From Eubacterium sp. (GTDB taxonomy: Bacteria; Bacillota; Clostridia; Peptostreptococcales; Anaerovoracaceae): DNA of 64,000 nucleotides. Within the stretch, counting starts at the first letter, position 1, and each line of letters opens with the position of its first letter. Positions 1 to 8,761 of the stretch are shown one piece after another. The notes beneath the pieces are model-generated. The model did not search any database, had not been told where the DNA came from, and saw nothing but the letters and a program-made list of their open reading frames with translations. The stretch spans positions 1-64,000 of the forward strand of contig JAETRU010000007.1 of assembly GCA_021769965.1 (NCBI GenBank). The letters run 5' to 3'. The position numbers and the translations under genes are program-made.

Positions 1-357
1 TTGCCTTTAGGAGACGAACAGTATACACTATTAGTAAATACAAAAAGCAGATCGGCAGATACGCCGAAGGAACTGCAGGCGCTGTACGTGTATCTGGAAC
101 GTGGAGAGGTCACCGATGGAGACCCTTTCATCAGGCGGCTCCATGAGAATGTACAGATCGCCAATGAAAACAGGGAGGTGTATTCCATTATGACATTGGC
201 AGAAGAGATGGCATGCCGGGAAGAATTCGCGCGCGAAGAAGGTCAGCAGATGGCACTGGAAAAAGTTGCTTTGAAATTGAAGAGCTCCGGCATGAGCGAC
301 GCTGAGATAGCAGATATCACCGGTCTCAGCCCGGAAAAAGTCGCTGCGTTAAATTAG
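1..357 (+). CDS. Rpn / PD-(D/E)XK nuclease-transposase family protein, C-terminal part (cut by window edge)
   Basis: The reading frame is open from the first base and almost certainly starts upstream of the window, so only the last ~118 residues are visible. The tail is typical of the Rpn (recombination-promoting nuclease, PD-(D/E)XK 'transposase') family: an alpha-helical segment rich in E/R/Q (around EEGQQMALEKVALKLKSSG) followed by a short helix-turn-helix-like end, DAEIADITGLSPEKV. The nuclease core is not in view, so activity cannot be judged. Such genes are common, multicopy and mobile-like in Clostridia. It is followed by a strong bidirectional terminator. Family call is by resemblance of the tail only. 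Confidence 0.6.
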   Translation: MPLGDEQYTLLVNTKSRSADTPKELQALYVYLERGEVTDGDPFIRRLHENVQIANENREVYSIMTLAEEMACREEFAREEGQQMALEKVALKLKSSGMSDAEIADITGLSPEKVAALN

Positions 358-403
358 AAATAATCAAACGTCCTTCCCGTCCTGTGTTCACATCATACGA
401 TTC

Positions 404-451
404 AAAAAAGCGTGATATTAACGTAAATTAACCGTTAATGCCACGCTTTTT
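404..451. terminator. Bidirectional Rho-independent terminator
   Basis: AAAAAGCGTG (405-414) pairs with CACGCTTTTT (442-451) and the inner ATTAACG (417-423) pairs with CGTTAAT (433-439), giving a long stem flanked by A and T runs on both sides. It can end the Rpn-like gene on the plus strand and the valS-thrE operon on the minus strand. Confidence 0.8.
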
Positions 452-497
452 CTATGATCAGATCTGAATTTAGTGCAGTGAAGAGCCTCTATCCAGA

Positions 498-579
498 GTT
501 CGGCAATTCGTTCGGCATTATAGCAAAACATCTCCATTTTGCCGAAATTTACCCCGAAAGTTCGGCAATTCGTTCGGCA
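498..579. repeat. Family A: 21-bp direct repeat pair with TTCGGCA/TGCCGAA motifs
   Basis: A 21-base segment beginning AGTTCGGCAATTCG occurs identically at 498-518 and 559-579. Each copy contains TTCGGCA twice, and the inverted form TGCCGAA occurs at about 540 and 601, so several hairpins are possible. The whole 452-665 gap holds no gene I can support; the far part (about 620-660) is a run of imperfect CCTCACGC repeats. Confidence 0.6.
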
Positions 580-665
580 CTGGCACAAAAAACAGCCTAA
601 ATGCCGAACTTTGCTCGTCACCTCGCGCACCACCTCACGCGCTGCCTCACGCATCAGCCGGATCG

Positions 666-1118
666 TCACAGTCCGAGTTTTCTCTTCTTCCGTCCCGCCA
701 GAAACCGGCTCAGGTAATTATTCATTACAGCCACCACCACAAAACCCAGGGAAATGGCAAGGGCGATCATCAGACAGGACGTGCCGCTGTCCACAAACAG
801 CTGCTGATCCTTGCTGACCAGCCCATACATAGTATAATACAGCTTGCCGCCGGGGATCAGCGGCACCGCGGCTGCAGTCAGAAAAATAGTGGCAGGCGCT
901 TTGTTGACACGCGCCATGATCTCTGCATAGACCGCTACAAATATAGACGCGATCAGATTGCTCTGAAAATCGCTCTGCAGCTGAGAAAACGCCAGCAGAT
1001 AGATCCCCCATGTGACCAGTCCGCCGATCCCCGCATAGAGGATCTGCCGCCCTCTGATCTTCAGCATCAGCGCGAATCCAACAGACCCGGCGAAGGCTGC
1101 GATAAGCTGTACGCTCAT
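666..1118 (-). CDS. Threonine/serine exporter family, small subunit (YjjB/ThrE_2-like)
   Basis: A 150-residue membrane protein with about four to five hydrophobic segments. It resembles the YjjB half (DUF3815/ThrE_2) of the split ThrE-type threonine/serine exporters: it has the conserved 'P-L-I-P-G-G' loop (AAVPLIPGGKLYYTMYGLV, about residues 82-100). The start is preceded by GGGAGG and overlaps the stop of the upstream gene by 4 bp (ATGA), a sign of translational coupling. Together with the 1115-1885 protein it should form one exporter in the cell membrane. It is the last gene of the valS operon and ends before the terminator at 404-451. Substrate is inferred from the family only. Confidence 0.8.
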   Translation of the reverse strand: MSVQLIAAFAGSVGFALMLKIRGRQILYAGIGGLVTWGIYLLAFSQLQSDFQSNLIASIFVAVYAEIMARVNKAPATIFLTAAAVPLIPGGKLYYTMYGLVSKDQQLFVDSGTSCLMIALAISLGFVVVAVMNNYLSRFLAGRKKRKLGL

Positions 1119-1885
1119 AGGACACCTCCCAGTACAATGATTGAAAATGCAAAGCCGCAGGCGATAGCCGCAGCCATCAGCAGAGAATTGACCAGCCGCA
1201 AAAGCCCCGAGGCGATATCTCCGATGAGCATATCCCGAATAGCGTTTGTCATGGCGATGCCCGGGATCAGCAGCATAATGCCGCCGATCATGATCTTGTC
1301 AGAGTTGTCACCCAGTCCCAGCCGCACCAGCAGCAACGCCGCGACGCCTGCTGCTACAGAAATGACAAAATGATATACGATCTGATTCTTTTCCCGGTCT
1401 GCCAGAAACATCTGCAGCAAAACAATGAGAACAGCCACGATAGCCGCGCTCAGACAGTCCATATACGTGCCGCCGAAGAAGACCGCAAACCCGGAAGAGC
1501 CCATAATAGATCCCAGAAATTTGACAAGCCTGGGCTGCTGCGGACGATCCAGCACCAGCTGCAGCCGCCTTTTCAGCTCGTCAGCATCCGGACAGGCTCT
1601 GCAGACATACCGGCTCAGGTCGTTGAGATAATCCAGCCGGTCGAAATTGGCGTCATAGCGTACAAGCCGGCGGATATGGGTCAGTATTCTGCCGTCCGGT
1701 GCTTCCATAGTCACCTGAATATTGGAAGTGATGATAAACACGTTGATCCGGCTGGCGCCGTAACTTTCACACATGCGATAGATACTGTCCTCTACTCTGT
1801 TGACCTCCGCGCCGCAGCAGACCATTTCCTCTCCCACGTCCAGAATTCCCTGCAATACCTTATCATAATCGTAAGTCTGATCCAT
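1115..1885 (-). CDS. Threonine/serine exporter family, large subunit (YjjP/ThrE-like, DUF1212)
   Basis: 256 residues. The N-terminal ~115 residues are soluble and match the DUF1212/YjjP start (CCGAEVNRVEDSIYRMC), followed by about five membrane helices including a glycine-rich stretch with PGIAMTNAIRDMLIGD, a signature of the ThrE family. The start uses GGAG eight bases upstream, inside the end of the preceding GNAT gene, with a 1-bp overlap. The split two-gene arrangement (YjjP + YjjB) is usual in bacteria. The location behind a T-box-controlled valS would lift expression of an amino-acid exporter when charged tRNA-Val is low, which is odd for an exporter; the true substrate may differ. Confidence 0.85.
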   Translation of the reverse strand: MDQTYDYDKVLQGILDVGEEMVCCGAEVNRVEDSIYRMCESYGASRINVFIITSNIQVTMEAPDGRILTHIRRLVRYDANFDRLDYLNDLSRYVCRACPDADELKRRLQLVLDRPQQPRLVKFLGSIMGSSGFAVFFGGTYMDCLSAAIVAVLIVLLQMFLADREKNQIVYHFVISVAAGVAALLLVRLGLGDNSDKIMIGGIMLLIPGIAMTNAIRDMLIGDIASGLLRLVNSLLMAAAIACGFAFSIIVLGGVL

Positions 1886-2331
1886 TATCTGATCTCCAGT
1901 TTCATAACTTCAGGATGACAGCTTACCTGATACTGCGGACAGTATTTACACTCAAAAAAGTTAGGCGCGCTGTCAGGATCAATGGTTTCAAAACCGCACG
2001 CGCGAAAGAAACCGGGCGCTCTGGCCACCAGGAACAAAGCGTCTCCGCCAAGCTCCCTCACCTGGCTGATCACCTTCTTCAGCAGTACGTTGCCTACTTT
2101 CATCTTCCGGTAAAGCGGATCCACGGCAATGCCGTCAATGATATAGCGGCCTTCCCGCTTTGCCAGAACTGCCGCGCCGACCAGCGCTTCTTCCGGCCCA
2201 TGGACCACCTCAAAGCATTTCTCAATGTCCGTATCCACTTCCTCATCGCCGTCAAATTCCAGTTCATTTTCTACAAAAAACCGAACCAGCTTTTCGTAAT
2301 CCTTTGTTTCTCTTAAAATCAAACGAAGCAT
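1885..2331 (-). CDS. GNAT-family N-acetyltransferase with C-terminal Cys cluster
   Basis: 148 residues. The GNAT fold is indicated by IDGIAVDPLYRKMKVGNVLLKKV (beta4 followed by the acetyl-CoA binding loop R-K-M-K-V-G-N) and FLVARAPGFFRACGFE. The C-terminus carries FFECKYCPQYQVSCHPEVM, a CxxC...C pattern seen in clostridial GNATs related to ArgA-like amino-acid acetyltransferases; metal binding is possible but not shown. Sits tightly between the lipid kinase (1-bp gap) and thrE gene in the valS operon. RBS GGGGGAGG precedes the ATG. Substrate unknown. Confidence 0.75.
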   Translation of the reverse strand: MLRLILRETKDYEKLVRFFVENELEFDGDEEVDTDIEKCFEVVHGPEEALVGAAVLAKREGRYIIDGIAVDPLYRKMKVGNVLLKKVISQVRELGGDALFLVARAPGFFRACGFETIDPDSAPNFFECKYCPQYQVSCHPEVMKLEIR

Positions 2332-2332
2332 A

Positions 2333-3256
2333 TCACGCCTCCCCCATATTATCCTCTAAAGTATATATCTTCAATCTGTTATGTAACACGCTGAACACCA
2401 GCGGAAATTTTTCTCCGTGTTCACCGTCGATATCCGTCGGCAGATCCGCTTCCGCTTCAATGGTCAGCTGGCTTGTCTGAAAATGCAGCACCTTCTTGCT
2501 GGATGGATGTCTGCCCTGCAGGATCATCATGAACACCCCCGGCATTTCCAGCAGCGTCATGTTCCGAAACAGCATCACATCCAGAAGTCCGTCGTTGATC
2601 TCCGAATCCGGCGAGATCTTTTTGAATCCGCCGGCAGACTTTCCGTTCATCACGACCATAAAGTACATTTTCTCACGATAGACCTTTTCCGGCGTAGTCA
2701 GAGTCACCCTGATCGGTTTCAGATTCGGCACCTCTGACAGCCCCTTCAGATAATATGCCAGCACGCCGATGGTGTTTTTCAGCGTCGGATCCGTCTTCTG
2801 GCTCACGTCCACCACCTGCCCGATGGCGGCCACATTGATAAAGTACCGGTCATTGACACACCCTACATCGGCATAAGTATAGTTGTTTCCCAGCGCGATA
2901 TCCAGCATCTGATCGATCTCATTAGGAATGTTGAAATAGTAGGCAAAATCGTTGGCCGTACCCGCCGGCAGGATCGCCAGCGGCAGATCTATGTTATTTC
3001 GGATCATGGCGTTGACGCAGACATTGATAGTCCCGTCGCCGCCGGCCGCGATGATCTGCCGGTACTCATCATGATAGGTTTCCTGATCCAGTTCTCCCAA
3101 AAAGTCGAAGATGGCGTGGCCGTGCGCCGCCCGGATGGGCACCACCAGATATCCTTCCTTCTGATACCTGCCGATAATATGATCCAGATTATTTTTAAAC
3201 ATCCCGCTTCCCGAATTCGGATTATAGAACAGGATGACCTTCTTCACTTTGTTCAT
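2333..3256 (-). CDS. Diacylglycerol/lipid kinase family protein (YegS/BmrU/DgkB type)
   Basis: 307 residues from the ATG at 3256, chosen because AGGGGG lies seven bases upstream; the frame stays open eight codons further but without a ribosome site. Motifs of the DAGK catalytic domain are clear: FYNPNSGSG (nucleotide-binding N-terminus), AAGGDGTINVCVNAM and LAILPAGTANDFA. The C-terminal half has the usual DGLLDVMLF segment. Members phosphorylate diacylglycerol or related lipids at the membrane for phospholipid turnover. The start overlaps the end of folC by 35 bp. Exact lipid substrate not determinable. Confidence 0.88.
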   Translation of the reverse strand: MNKVKKVILFYNPNSGSGMFKNNLDHIIGRYQKEGYLVVPIRAAHGHAIFDFLGELDQETYHDEYRQIIAAGGDGTINVCVNAMIRNNIDLPLAILPAGTANDFAYYFNIPNEIDQMLDIALGNNYTYADVGCVNDRYFINVAAIGQVVDVSQKTDPTLKNTIGVLAYYLKGLSEVPNLKPIRVTLTTPEKVYREKMYFMVVMNGKSAGGFKKISPDSEINDGLLDVMLFRNMTLLEMPGVFMMILQGRHPSSKKVLHFQTSQLTIEAEADLPTDIDGEHGEKFPLVFSVLHNRLKIYTLEDNMGEA

Positions 3257-4529
3257 ATAGTAACCCCCTGATGGCTCCAATCAGATATAACGAACCGGCA
3301 AAAAGCACCACGTCGTAGTCCCCATACCGTTTTTTCGCCGCCGCTGCCGCCTCCGCAGGGTCAGCAAAACACAGGCAGCTGCCGCCTCTCGCCTCGATCT
3401 GCGCCGTCAGCTCTGACGCCGCCAGCTTTCTCGGATTGTCCGGCTCCGTGGCAATAAAGTCCCCGGTGATCCCAAGGAAATTATCCAGCACTGCCGGAAC
3501 CTCTTTGTCCGCCAGAATGCCCACCACCATGAGGATCCTTTTGCCCGCGAAGCGGCTCATTACAGCCTGCCTGAGCGCTTTTGACCCGTCAGGGTTGTGC
3601 GCCCCGTCTATGACAACAAAGGGTTTCTGCCGGAGGATCTCAAAACGTCCGATCTGTCTGGCATTTTTGAAACCCCGCGCAATTGCCTCATCGCTGACGC
3701 GGATCTGTCCGGACCGGTTCAGCAGCGTCACCGCAGTCAGCGCTTCCACAGCGTTGCGGACCTGATGCTCCCCTGCCATGGAGATCTCCAGCTGATAATC
3801 CTGTTCCAACACAGCGGCGCGGAATATACAGCCGCTGACGGTCTCTTCTATGATCTCATAGGGCATTTTCCGGGTGTCATACAGATCGCAGCCCAGCTCG
3901 GCGGCCTTTGACCGGAATACCTCCATGGCGTCCGGCTCGTCAGTTCCGGTGATGACAGGACAGCCTGCTTTGATGATGCCTGCTTTTTCACCTGCAATGG
4001 CGGCAATAGTGTCTCCCAGACGATCCGTATGGTCCAGTGAAATGGAGGCGATGATACTGCACAGCGGACTCTTCACCACATTGGTGGAATCACCTCTGCC
4101 GCCAAGACCTACCTCAAGCACCACAAAATCAGCCTGTTTCTCCTTGAAATACAGGAACGCGATAGCCGTCACCACCTCGAATTCCGTCGGAGATTCCAGT
4201 CCTTCCGCGACCATTTCCTCAGATTTTTCCAGAACTGCCGCAGTATACTGTTCCAGTTCCTGATCGGTGATATAGCTGCCGTCAAACTCGATACGCTCAT
4301 TGAACACTTCCAGATAAGGGGAGGTATACAGGCCGGTTTTATAACCGCCGGCCTGTAAAACTTCGTACACGTATCTGCAGATAGAGCCTTTGCCGTTGGT
4401 CCCGGCAACGTGGATCACCGCGAGATCTTCATGAGGATTTCCCAGCTTTTCCAGAAGGACATTCATCCGTTCCAGTCCAAGGACACTTCCGAATCGTAGA
4501 AATTCATGAATTTTACTGATTGCGTCCAT
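3222..4529 (-). CDS. folC: Bifunctional folylpolyglutamate synthase / dihydrofolate synthase
   Basis: 435 residues, normal for FolC. The Mur-ligase-type P-loop AGTNGKGS lies at residues 42-49; other family marks are EVGLGGRGDSTNVV, SLDHTDRLGDT and VIDGAHNPDGS. The enzyme adds glutamate to dihydropteroate and to folates in the cytosol. It starts 2 bp after the valS stop; valS-folC is a common clostridial and bacillary gene order. The rest of the folate pathway is in a separate operon at 8.8-11.5 kb, so this step follows tRNA-Val control while the others do not. Confidence 0.95.
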   Translation of the reverse strand: MDAISKIHEFLRFGSVLGLERMNVLLEKLGNPHEDLAVIHVAGTNGKGSICRYVYEVLQAGGYKTGLYTSPYLEVFNERIEFDGSYITDQELEQYTAAVLEKSEEMVAEGLESPTEFEVVTAIAFLYFKEKQADFVVLEVGLGGRGDSTNVVKSPLCSIIASISLDHTDRLGDTIAAIAGEKAGIIKAGCPVITGTDEPDAMEVFRSKAAELGCDLYDTRKMPYEIIEETVSGCIFRAAVLEQDYQLEISMAGEHQVRNAVEALTAVTLLNRSGQIRVSDEAIARGFKNARQIGRFEILRQKPFVVIDGAHNPDGSKALRQAVMSRFAGKRILMVVGILADKEVPAVLDNFLGITGDFIATEPDNPRKLAASELTAQIEARGGSCLCFADPAEAAAAAKKRYGDYDVVLFAGSLYLIGAIRGLLYEQSEEGHPVL

Positions 4530-4531
4530 CT

Positions 4532-7273
4532 TTATTTATTCACTTTCTTTGCGACCATAGCCAGTCTGGCTTCGACCTTCGCCAGCATATCTTCGTATTT
4601 CGCCTGTTTTTCTTTTTCTTCATTGATGACCTTTTCAGGAGCTTTCGCCAGGAATCCCTGGTTGGAAAGCTTGCCGGCAACGCGCTTTACTTCTCCTTCC
4701 AGCTTTTTCTTTTCCTTGGTGAGACGGTCAAACTCCGCGTTGAAGTCTACAAGGTCATCGAGAGGAATGAAGATCTCAATGCCGGCGATGACAGCGGACA
4801 TAACCTCTTCCGGTACTTCTGACTTGTCAGTTACAAACCTGATATCTGTAATATTGGCAAGGTCTTTGATATATCTCTCGCCACCTCTGATGAGATCCAT
4901 CTTTTCTCCCTGGGCCAGAATTACGGCGGTCAGCTTCTTGCTTGGCTTCGCGTCAGCTTCCGCACGGATATTTCTGATAGCGCCGATGGCTTCCATGGCG
5001 GTTTCCAGCTTTTCTTCCTCTGCTGCGAAATGTCTTTCTTCTGCGAATTCCAGCCATTTCGCTTTGATCAGGAAGCAGTCCGGATTGTCTTCTCTCTCAC
5101 AGTCAGAATGCGGCAGGAAGGACCAGATCTCCTCTGTGATAAACGGCATGAACGGATGCAGCATTTCCAGCATGTTCTTCAGCGCCATAACCAGAACGAA
5201 TCTGACGACCTTCTTATCTTCTTCGTCGTCGCCCCAGAGTCTCTTCTTTACAAGCTCGATGTACCAGTCGCAGTACTCGTTCCAGATCAGCTCGTATACT
5301 CTCTGTCCTGCCAGAGCAAGGTCGTATTTTTCCAGTGCCTTGGTCACATAGTCAGCGGCGTCATTGACTCTGCTGATGATCCATTTATCTTCATCGCGCA
5401 GCGCGATATTGCTGAAATTGGTCGTATCGCCGCACGCCATACCGCAGCAGTCCGCGCAGCACTTTGCCATTTCTCTGAAATTGCCGTCTTCGTCCTGCAG
5501 ATTCATGATCACGAATCTGGACGCGTTCCACAGCTTGTTGGCAAAGTTTCTCGCGGATTCCAGCCGGTCTGTCTTAAAACGCATGTCGTTGCCCGGCGTG
5601 ATACCTGTCGTCAGCATGAAACGCAGAGCATCCGCGCCGTACTGGTCGATGACTTCCAGCGGGTCGATGCCGTTTCCAAGGGACTTGCTCATCTTGCGGC
5701 CTTCCGCGTCGCGAACCAGTCCGTGAATATATACGTGGTGGAACGGCGGCTCTTTCATGGCCTCGCAGCCGGAGAACACCATTCTGATGACCCAGAAGAA
5801 GATAATGTCGTAGCCTGTTACCAGCACGTCGGTCGGATAGAAGTACTCCAGCTCTTTTGTCTTTTCCGGCCAGCCCAGTGTAGAGAACGGCCACAGTGCG
5901 GAAGAGAACCATGTATCAAGGACGTCCTCATCCTGCTTCAGATTGCTGCTGCCGCACTTCGGACACTTCGTCGGGTCTTCTTCCGCTACGATCAGTTCAC
6001 CGCAGTCCTGGCAGTACCATGCCGGAATTCTGTGTCCCCACCACAGCTGTCTGGAAATACACCAGTCTCTGATTTCCTCTAACCAGTGGAGATAAGTCTT
6101 TTCAAAACGCTCAGGCACGTGAGTCAGCGCGCCGCTCTTTGCGGCTTCGATTGCAGGTTTCGCAAGATCCTCCATCTTGACAAACCACTGGTCGGAAAGC
6201 ATCGGCTCGATAACCGTATGGCATCTGTAACATTCGCCTACCGGAATCACCTTTTCTTCGGTCTTTACCAGATATCCCGCTTCATCTAAGTCTTTAACCC
6301 ACGCTTTACGGCACTCGTATCTGTCCATACCTTCGTACTTGCCCGCCATAGCGTTCATGGTTGCGTCTTCGTTAATGCAGCAGAGGTTCTCAAGGCCCGC
6401 GCGCTGTCCTACTTCAAAGTCGTTCGGATCGTGAGCCGGTGTGATCTTAACCGCGCCGGTTCCCTTTTCCGGGTCAGGATACGGGTCAGCGATGACAGGG
6501 ATCTCCCTTCCTACAAGCGGCAGAACAACTTTCTTGCCGACCATATCCCTGTATCTTTCATCATCCGGATGTACTGCGATGGCAACATCGCCGAACATGG
6601 TTTCCGGTCTTGATGTCGCGACGACCATTTCTCTGCCGCCTTCCTCTGCGGCCGGATAACGGAAATACCAGTACTGACCGTTCTTATCCTCGTGCTCTAC
6701 TTCGGCGTCGGAAAGAGATGTGCCGCACTGCGGACACCAGTTGATCAGGCGGTTTCCTCTGTAGATCAGTCCCTGTTTATATAAATGAACGAAGAAATGT
6801 CTGACTGCCTTGTTGCAGCCTTCGTCCATAGTGAATCTTTCTCTGCTCCAGTCGCAGGAATCGCCCAGCTTGCGGCACTGTCTTGTGATCCTGCCGCCGT
6901 ATTCTTCTTTCCATGCCCAGGCGCGCTTTAAGAACTCTTCTCTGCCCAGATCTTCTTTTTCTTTGCCTTCTTCTTTTCTGATTTTTTCAACGACCTTTAC
7001 CTCTGTCGCAATGCTGGCGTGGTCCGAACCCGGCAGCCACAGAGCGCTGTAGCCCTGCATTCTTTTCCAGCGTGTCAGAACGTCCTGCAGAGTCTGGTCG
7101 AGGGCGTGTCCCATGTGCAGCTGCCCCGTAATGTTCGGCGGCGGCATCACAATGGTAAACGGTTTCTTATCTTCTCTCACCTCGGCACGGAATGCGCCGT
7201 TTTTCTCCCACATCTCATAGATGCGGTCTTCAAAATCCTTCGGATTATAGGTCTTTGCTAAATTTTTCTCCAT
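4532..7273 (-). CDS. valS: Valine--tRNA ligase
   Basis: 913 residues from the ATG at 7273, which has AAGGAG at good spacing; an open frame upstream belongs to the T-box leader. Class I signatures: HMGH at residues 53-56 ([13 protein letters not shown]) and KMSKS in [11 protein letters not shown]. Cysteine pairs CPQCG and CQDCG...CPKCG mark zinc sites of the ValS/IleS group. The C-terminus has the usual coiled-coil arm ([19 protein letters not shown]). Charges tRNA-Val in the cytosol. Transcribed from the promoter at 7568-7596 through a T-box. Confidence 0.98.
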   Translation of the reverse strand: MEKNLAKTYNPKDFEDRIYEMWEKNGAFRAEVREDKKPFTIVMPPPNITGQLHMGHALDQTLQDVLTRWKRMQGYSALWLPGSDHASIATEVKVVEKIRKEEGKEKEDLGREEFLKRAWAWKEEYGGRITRQCRKLGDSCDWSRERFTMDEGCNKAVRHFFVHLYKQGLIYRGNRLINWCPQCGTSLSDAEVEHEDKNGQYWYFRYPAAEEGGREMVVATSRPETMFGDVAIAVHPDDERYRDMVGKKVVLPLVGREIPVIADPYPDPEKGTGAVKITPAHDPNDFEVGQRAGLENLCCINEDATMNAMAGKYEGMDRYECRKAWVKDLDEAGYLVKTEEKVIPVGECYRCHTVIEPMLSDQWFVKMEDLAKPAIEAAKSGALTHVPERFEKTYLHWLEEIRDWCISRQLWWGHRIPAWYCQDCGELIVAEEDPTKCPKCGSSNLKQDEDVLDTWFSSALWPFSTLGWPEKTKELEYFYPTDVLVTGYDIIFFWVIRMVFSGCEAMKEPPFHHVYIHGLVRDAEGRKMSKSLGNGIDPLEVIDQYGADALRFMLTTGITPGNDMRFKTDRLESARNFANKLWNASRFVIMNLQDEDGNFREMAKCCADCCGMACGDTTNFSNIALRDEDKWIISRVNDAADYVTKALEKYDLALAGQRVYELIWNEYCDWYIELVKKRLWGDDEEDKKVVRFVLVMALKNMLEMLHPFMPFITEEIWSFLPHSDCEREDNPDCFLIKAKWLEFAEERHFAAEEEKLETAMEAIGAIRNIRAEADAKPSKKLTAVILAQGEKMDLIRGGERYIKDLANITDIRFVTDKSEVPEEVMSAVIAGIEIFIPLDDLVDFNAEFDRLTKEKKKLEGEVKRVAGKLSNQGFLAKAPEKVINEEKEKQAKYEDMLAKVEARLAMVAKKVNK

Positions 7274-7331
7274 TGGAATCTCCTTCTTTCTGTATTTTGC
7301 TTTTCTGGGTGTGCAGATCTCCATCGGGCAA

Positions 7332-7561
7332 GAAAAAAGTCCTCTGTGAGCATGCACTCACAAAGGACGAAATTATTCCGCGGTACCACCTTTGTTCCAT
7401 CCGGACACAATAAATCCAGATGACTCTCATTTCCAAAGCAGCTCCAAAGCAACCTTCAGCAAGTCCTTTCTCTAAGGTCTCTCAGCCTGTGAACCTTATT
7501 CTCTGTAGAGTGGTTTCTCCCTTACTCCTCTTCTTCAACGCCGCAATATTTTTTTGCTTGT
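7332..7561 (-). promoter_or_regulatory. T-box riboswitch of the valS operon, with terminator
   Basis: On the minus strand the hallmark T-box element AGGTGGTACCGCG is at 7391-7379, followed by the terminator hairpin (7368-7339, arms GTCCTTTGTGAG and CTCACAGAGGAC) and a run of T (7338-7332). A stem III-like helix (ATCTGGA...TCCGGAT) lies just upstream of the T-box, and a GAGGAGTAAG stretch marks the 5' part of stem I. I could not fix the specifier codon with confidence; a valine codon is expected from the gene downstream. Uncharged tRNA-Val should stabilise the antiterminator and allow read-through into valS and the five genes behind it. Confidence 0.9.
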
Positions 7562-7567
7562 CTTTTT

Positions 7568-7596
7568 AGTATACCCAAAAGACAGAAGATTTGCAA
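7568..7596 (-). promoter_or_regulatory. Sigma-A promoter of the valS operon
   Basis: Minus-strand TTGCAA (7596-7591), 17-bp spacer, TATACT (7573-7568). Transcription would start near 7561 at the beginning of the T-box leader. Confidence 0.75.
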
Positions 7597-7683
7597 GGGT
7601 TTATTTTTTGGGGACGCTGTAAGCTCGTGAGATCCTTTGAAACAGTTCCAGCGCGATTCATGAAATACAGCGGCTGCGCAATT

Positions 7684-8193
7684 TTATATTTTCTTCCGCG
7701 TCAGAAAAATTCCGACGACCGCCCCGATTAGAATCACTGGAGCAGCTCTGACAAACAGCCATTCAAATCCGTGAAAAGCTGTGCCCGCAACAGCGGTTTC
7801 GGGGTCACTATAATCCCAGCTCAAATAAGGACTGCCGCATAGGATTAAAGCTGCTGAAATGATGACGATTACGACACATAGTGAAATGAGCAGCCAGTGA
7901 AGTATGGTTCGTCTTGTATTCTTCCTCTGCGCAAGCTGTAAATTGATAATCTCCAGTTTTTCTGCAATTGCTTTTATCTCATCCGCTGCAGGCTCCGCAA
8001 CAGTTTCTCCAAGTAAAGTGCTTACGGGTGTTTCAAGGGCTTCCGACAGGCAAATCAGCATATCCGAATCCGGAACGGACAAACCCTGCTCCCATTTGGA
8101 AATTGTCTGCCGCACCACATTCAGTTTGACAGCAAGTTCTTCCTGAGAAAGCCCTTTTGATTTTCGGATTGCTTTTATGTTTTCATTTAACAT
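7684..8193 (-). CDS. XRE-family regulator with C-terminal membrane segments
   Basis: 169 residues from the ATG at 8193 (AAGGAGG nine bases upstream). Residues ~1-60 form a Cro/C1-type HTH (IRKSKGLSQEELAVKLNVVRQTISKWEQG). After a linker (~65-95) come two hydrophobic segments (ILHWLLISLCVVIVIISAALIL and a C-terminal one ending FLTRKK). This layout is common among clostridial stress- or antimicrobial-responsive regulators. Two perfect dyads over its own promoter (8215-8263) suggest autoregulation. Target genes unknown. Confidence 0.8.
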   Translation of the reverse strand: MLNENIKAIRKSKGLSQEELAVKLNVVRQTISKWEQGLSVPDSDMLICLSEALETPVSTLLGETVAEPAADEIKAIAEKLEIINLQLAQRKNTRRTILHWLLISLCVVIVIISAALILCGSPYLSWDYSDPETAVAGTAFHGFEWLFVRAAPVILIGAVVGIFLTRKKI

Positions 8194-8214
8194 TGGTTGA
8201 TTTCCTCCTTTTTT

Positions 8215-8263
8215 CAATCGATAATGCGATTGTATAGGAAGCTGCCCGTTGCTGCAAGCAACG
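8215..8263 (-). promoter_or_regulatory. Promoter of the XRE gene with two dyad operators
   Basis: Minus-strand TTGCAG (8257-8252), 17-bp spacer, TACAAT (8234-8229). CAATCG-6 bp-CGATTG (8215-8232) overlaps the -10 region and CGTTGC-5 bp-GCAACG (8247-8263) overlaps the -35; both are perfect 6-bp inverted repeats. They differ in sequence, so one may be a different site. Confidence 0.5.
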
Positions 8264-8314
8264 CAGATTAACATGGGGTATTATCGCTTAAACCCTTGAT
8301 ACTTTTTTCATATA

Positions 8315-8752
8315 CTAACTCCTCCACACCATCGCAACATGAGGGATCCCGTCCTCCATAAATTCCTCTGAGGTCTGCACAAAGCCCAGCTTTTCATACA
8401 GTTCCTTCGCGTAGACCTGGGCTTCGATCTTGATCTCCTTTGCGCCAAAGATCTGGCCGGCTGCTTTGATGCCCTCTTCCACGATCCGTGTACCGAGACC
8501 GCAGTGCCGCTTTACAGCAATCACCCGGCCCAGAGAGACCGCGTCGAACGTCGTACCCGCAGGAAGCAGGCGCAGATACGCCTGTATGCCCTCTTCATCC
8601 TTAAGAAAAATATGATACGCCGACCGGTCCGCCTCGTCGATATCCTGATAGACGCACTGCTGCTCTACCACAAAGACTGCCACCCGCAGTCTGTATATCT
8701 CATAGAGTTCATCCCGGCTCAGCTCCGAAAAATGCTTTATACTCAGCTCCAT
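8315..8752 (-). CDS. ElaA-family GNAT acetyltransferase
   Basis: 145 residues. Typical ElaA opening: LYEIYRLRVAVFVVEQQCVYQDIDEADRSAYHI, then GRVIAVKRHCGLGTRIVEEGI with the acetyl-CoA binding loop and the C-terminal YEKLGFVQTSEEFMEDGIPHVAM. Cytosolic. The role of ElaA is not settled. It follows folBK by 9 bp with its own AGGA site and is the last gene of the folate operon. Confidence 0.85.
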   Translation of the reverse strand: MELSIKHFSELSRDELYEIYRLRVAVFVVEQQCVYQDIDEADRSAYHIFLKDEEGIQAYLRLLPAGTTFDAVSLGRVIAVKRHCGLGTRIVEEGIKAAGQIFGAKEIKIEAQVYAKELYEKLGFVQTSEEFMEDGIPHVAMVWRS

Positions 8753-8761
8753 ATCGCGATC

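Noticed and set aside
418..669. An 83-codon minus-strand frame before the exporter operon's end
   Set aside because: It runs through the terminator stem and the direct repeats, with no coding features.
5030..6082. A 350-codon open frame on the plus strand
   Set aside because: It lies wholly antisense to valS, has no ribosome site or recognisable protein features, and reflects the GC pattern of the real gene.
7245..7452. N-terminal extension of valS or small frames in the leader
   Set aside because: This stretch is the T-box terminator and antiterminator; the real start has its own AAGGAG.
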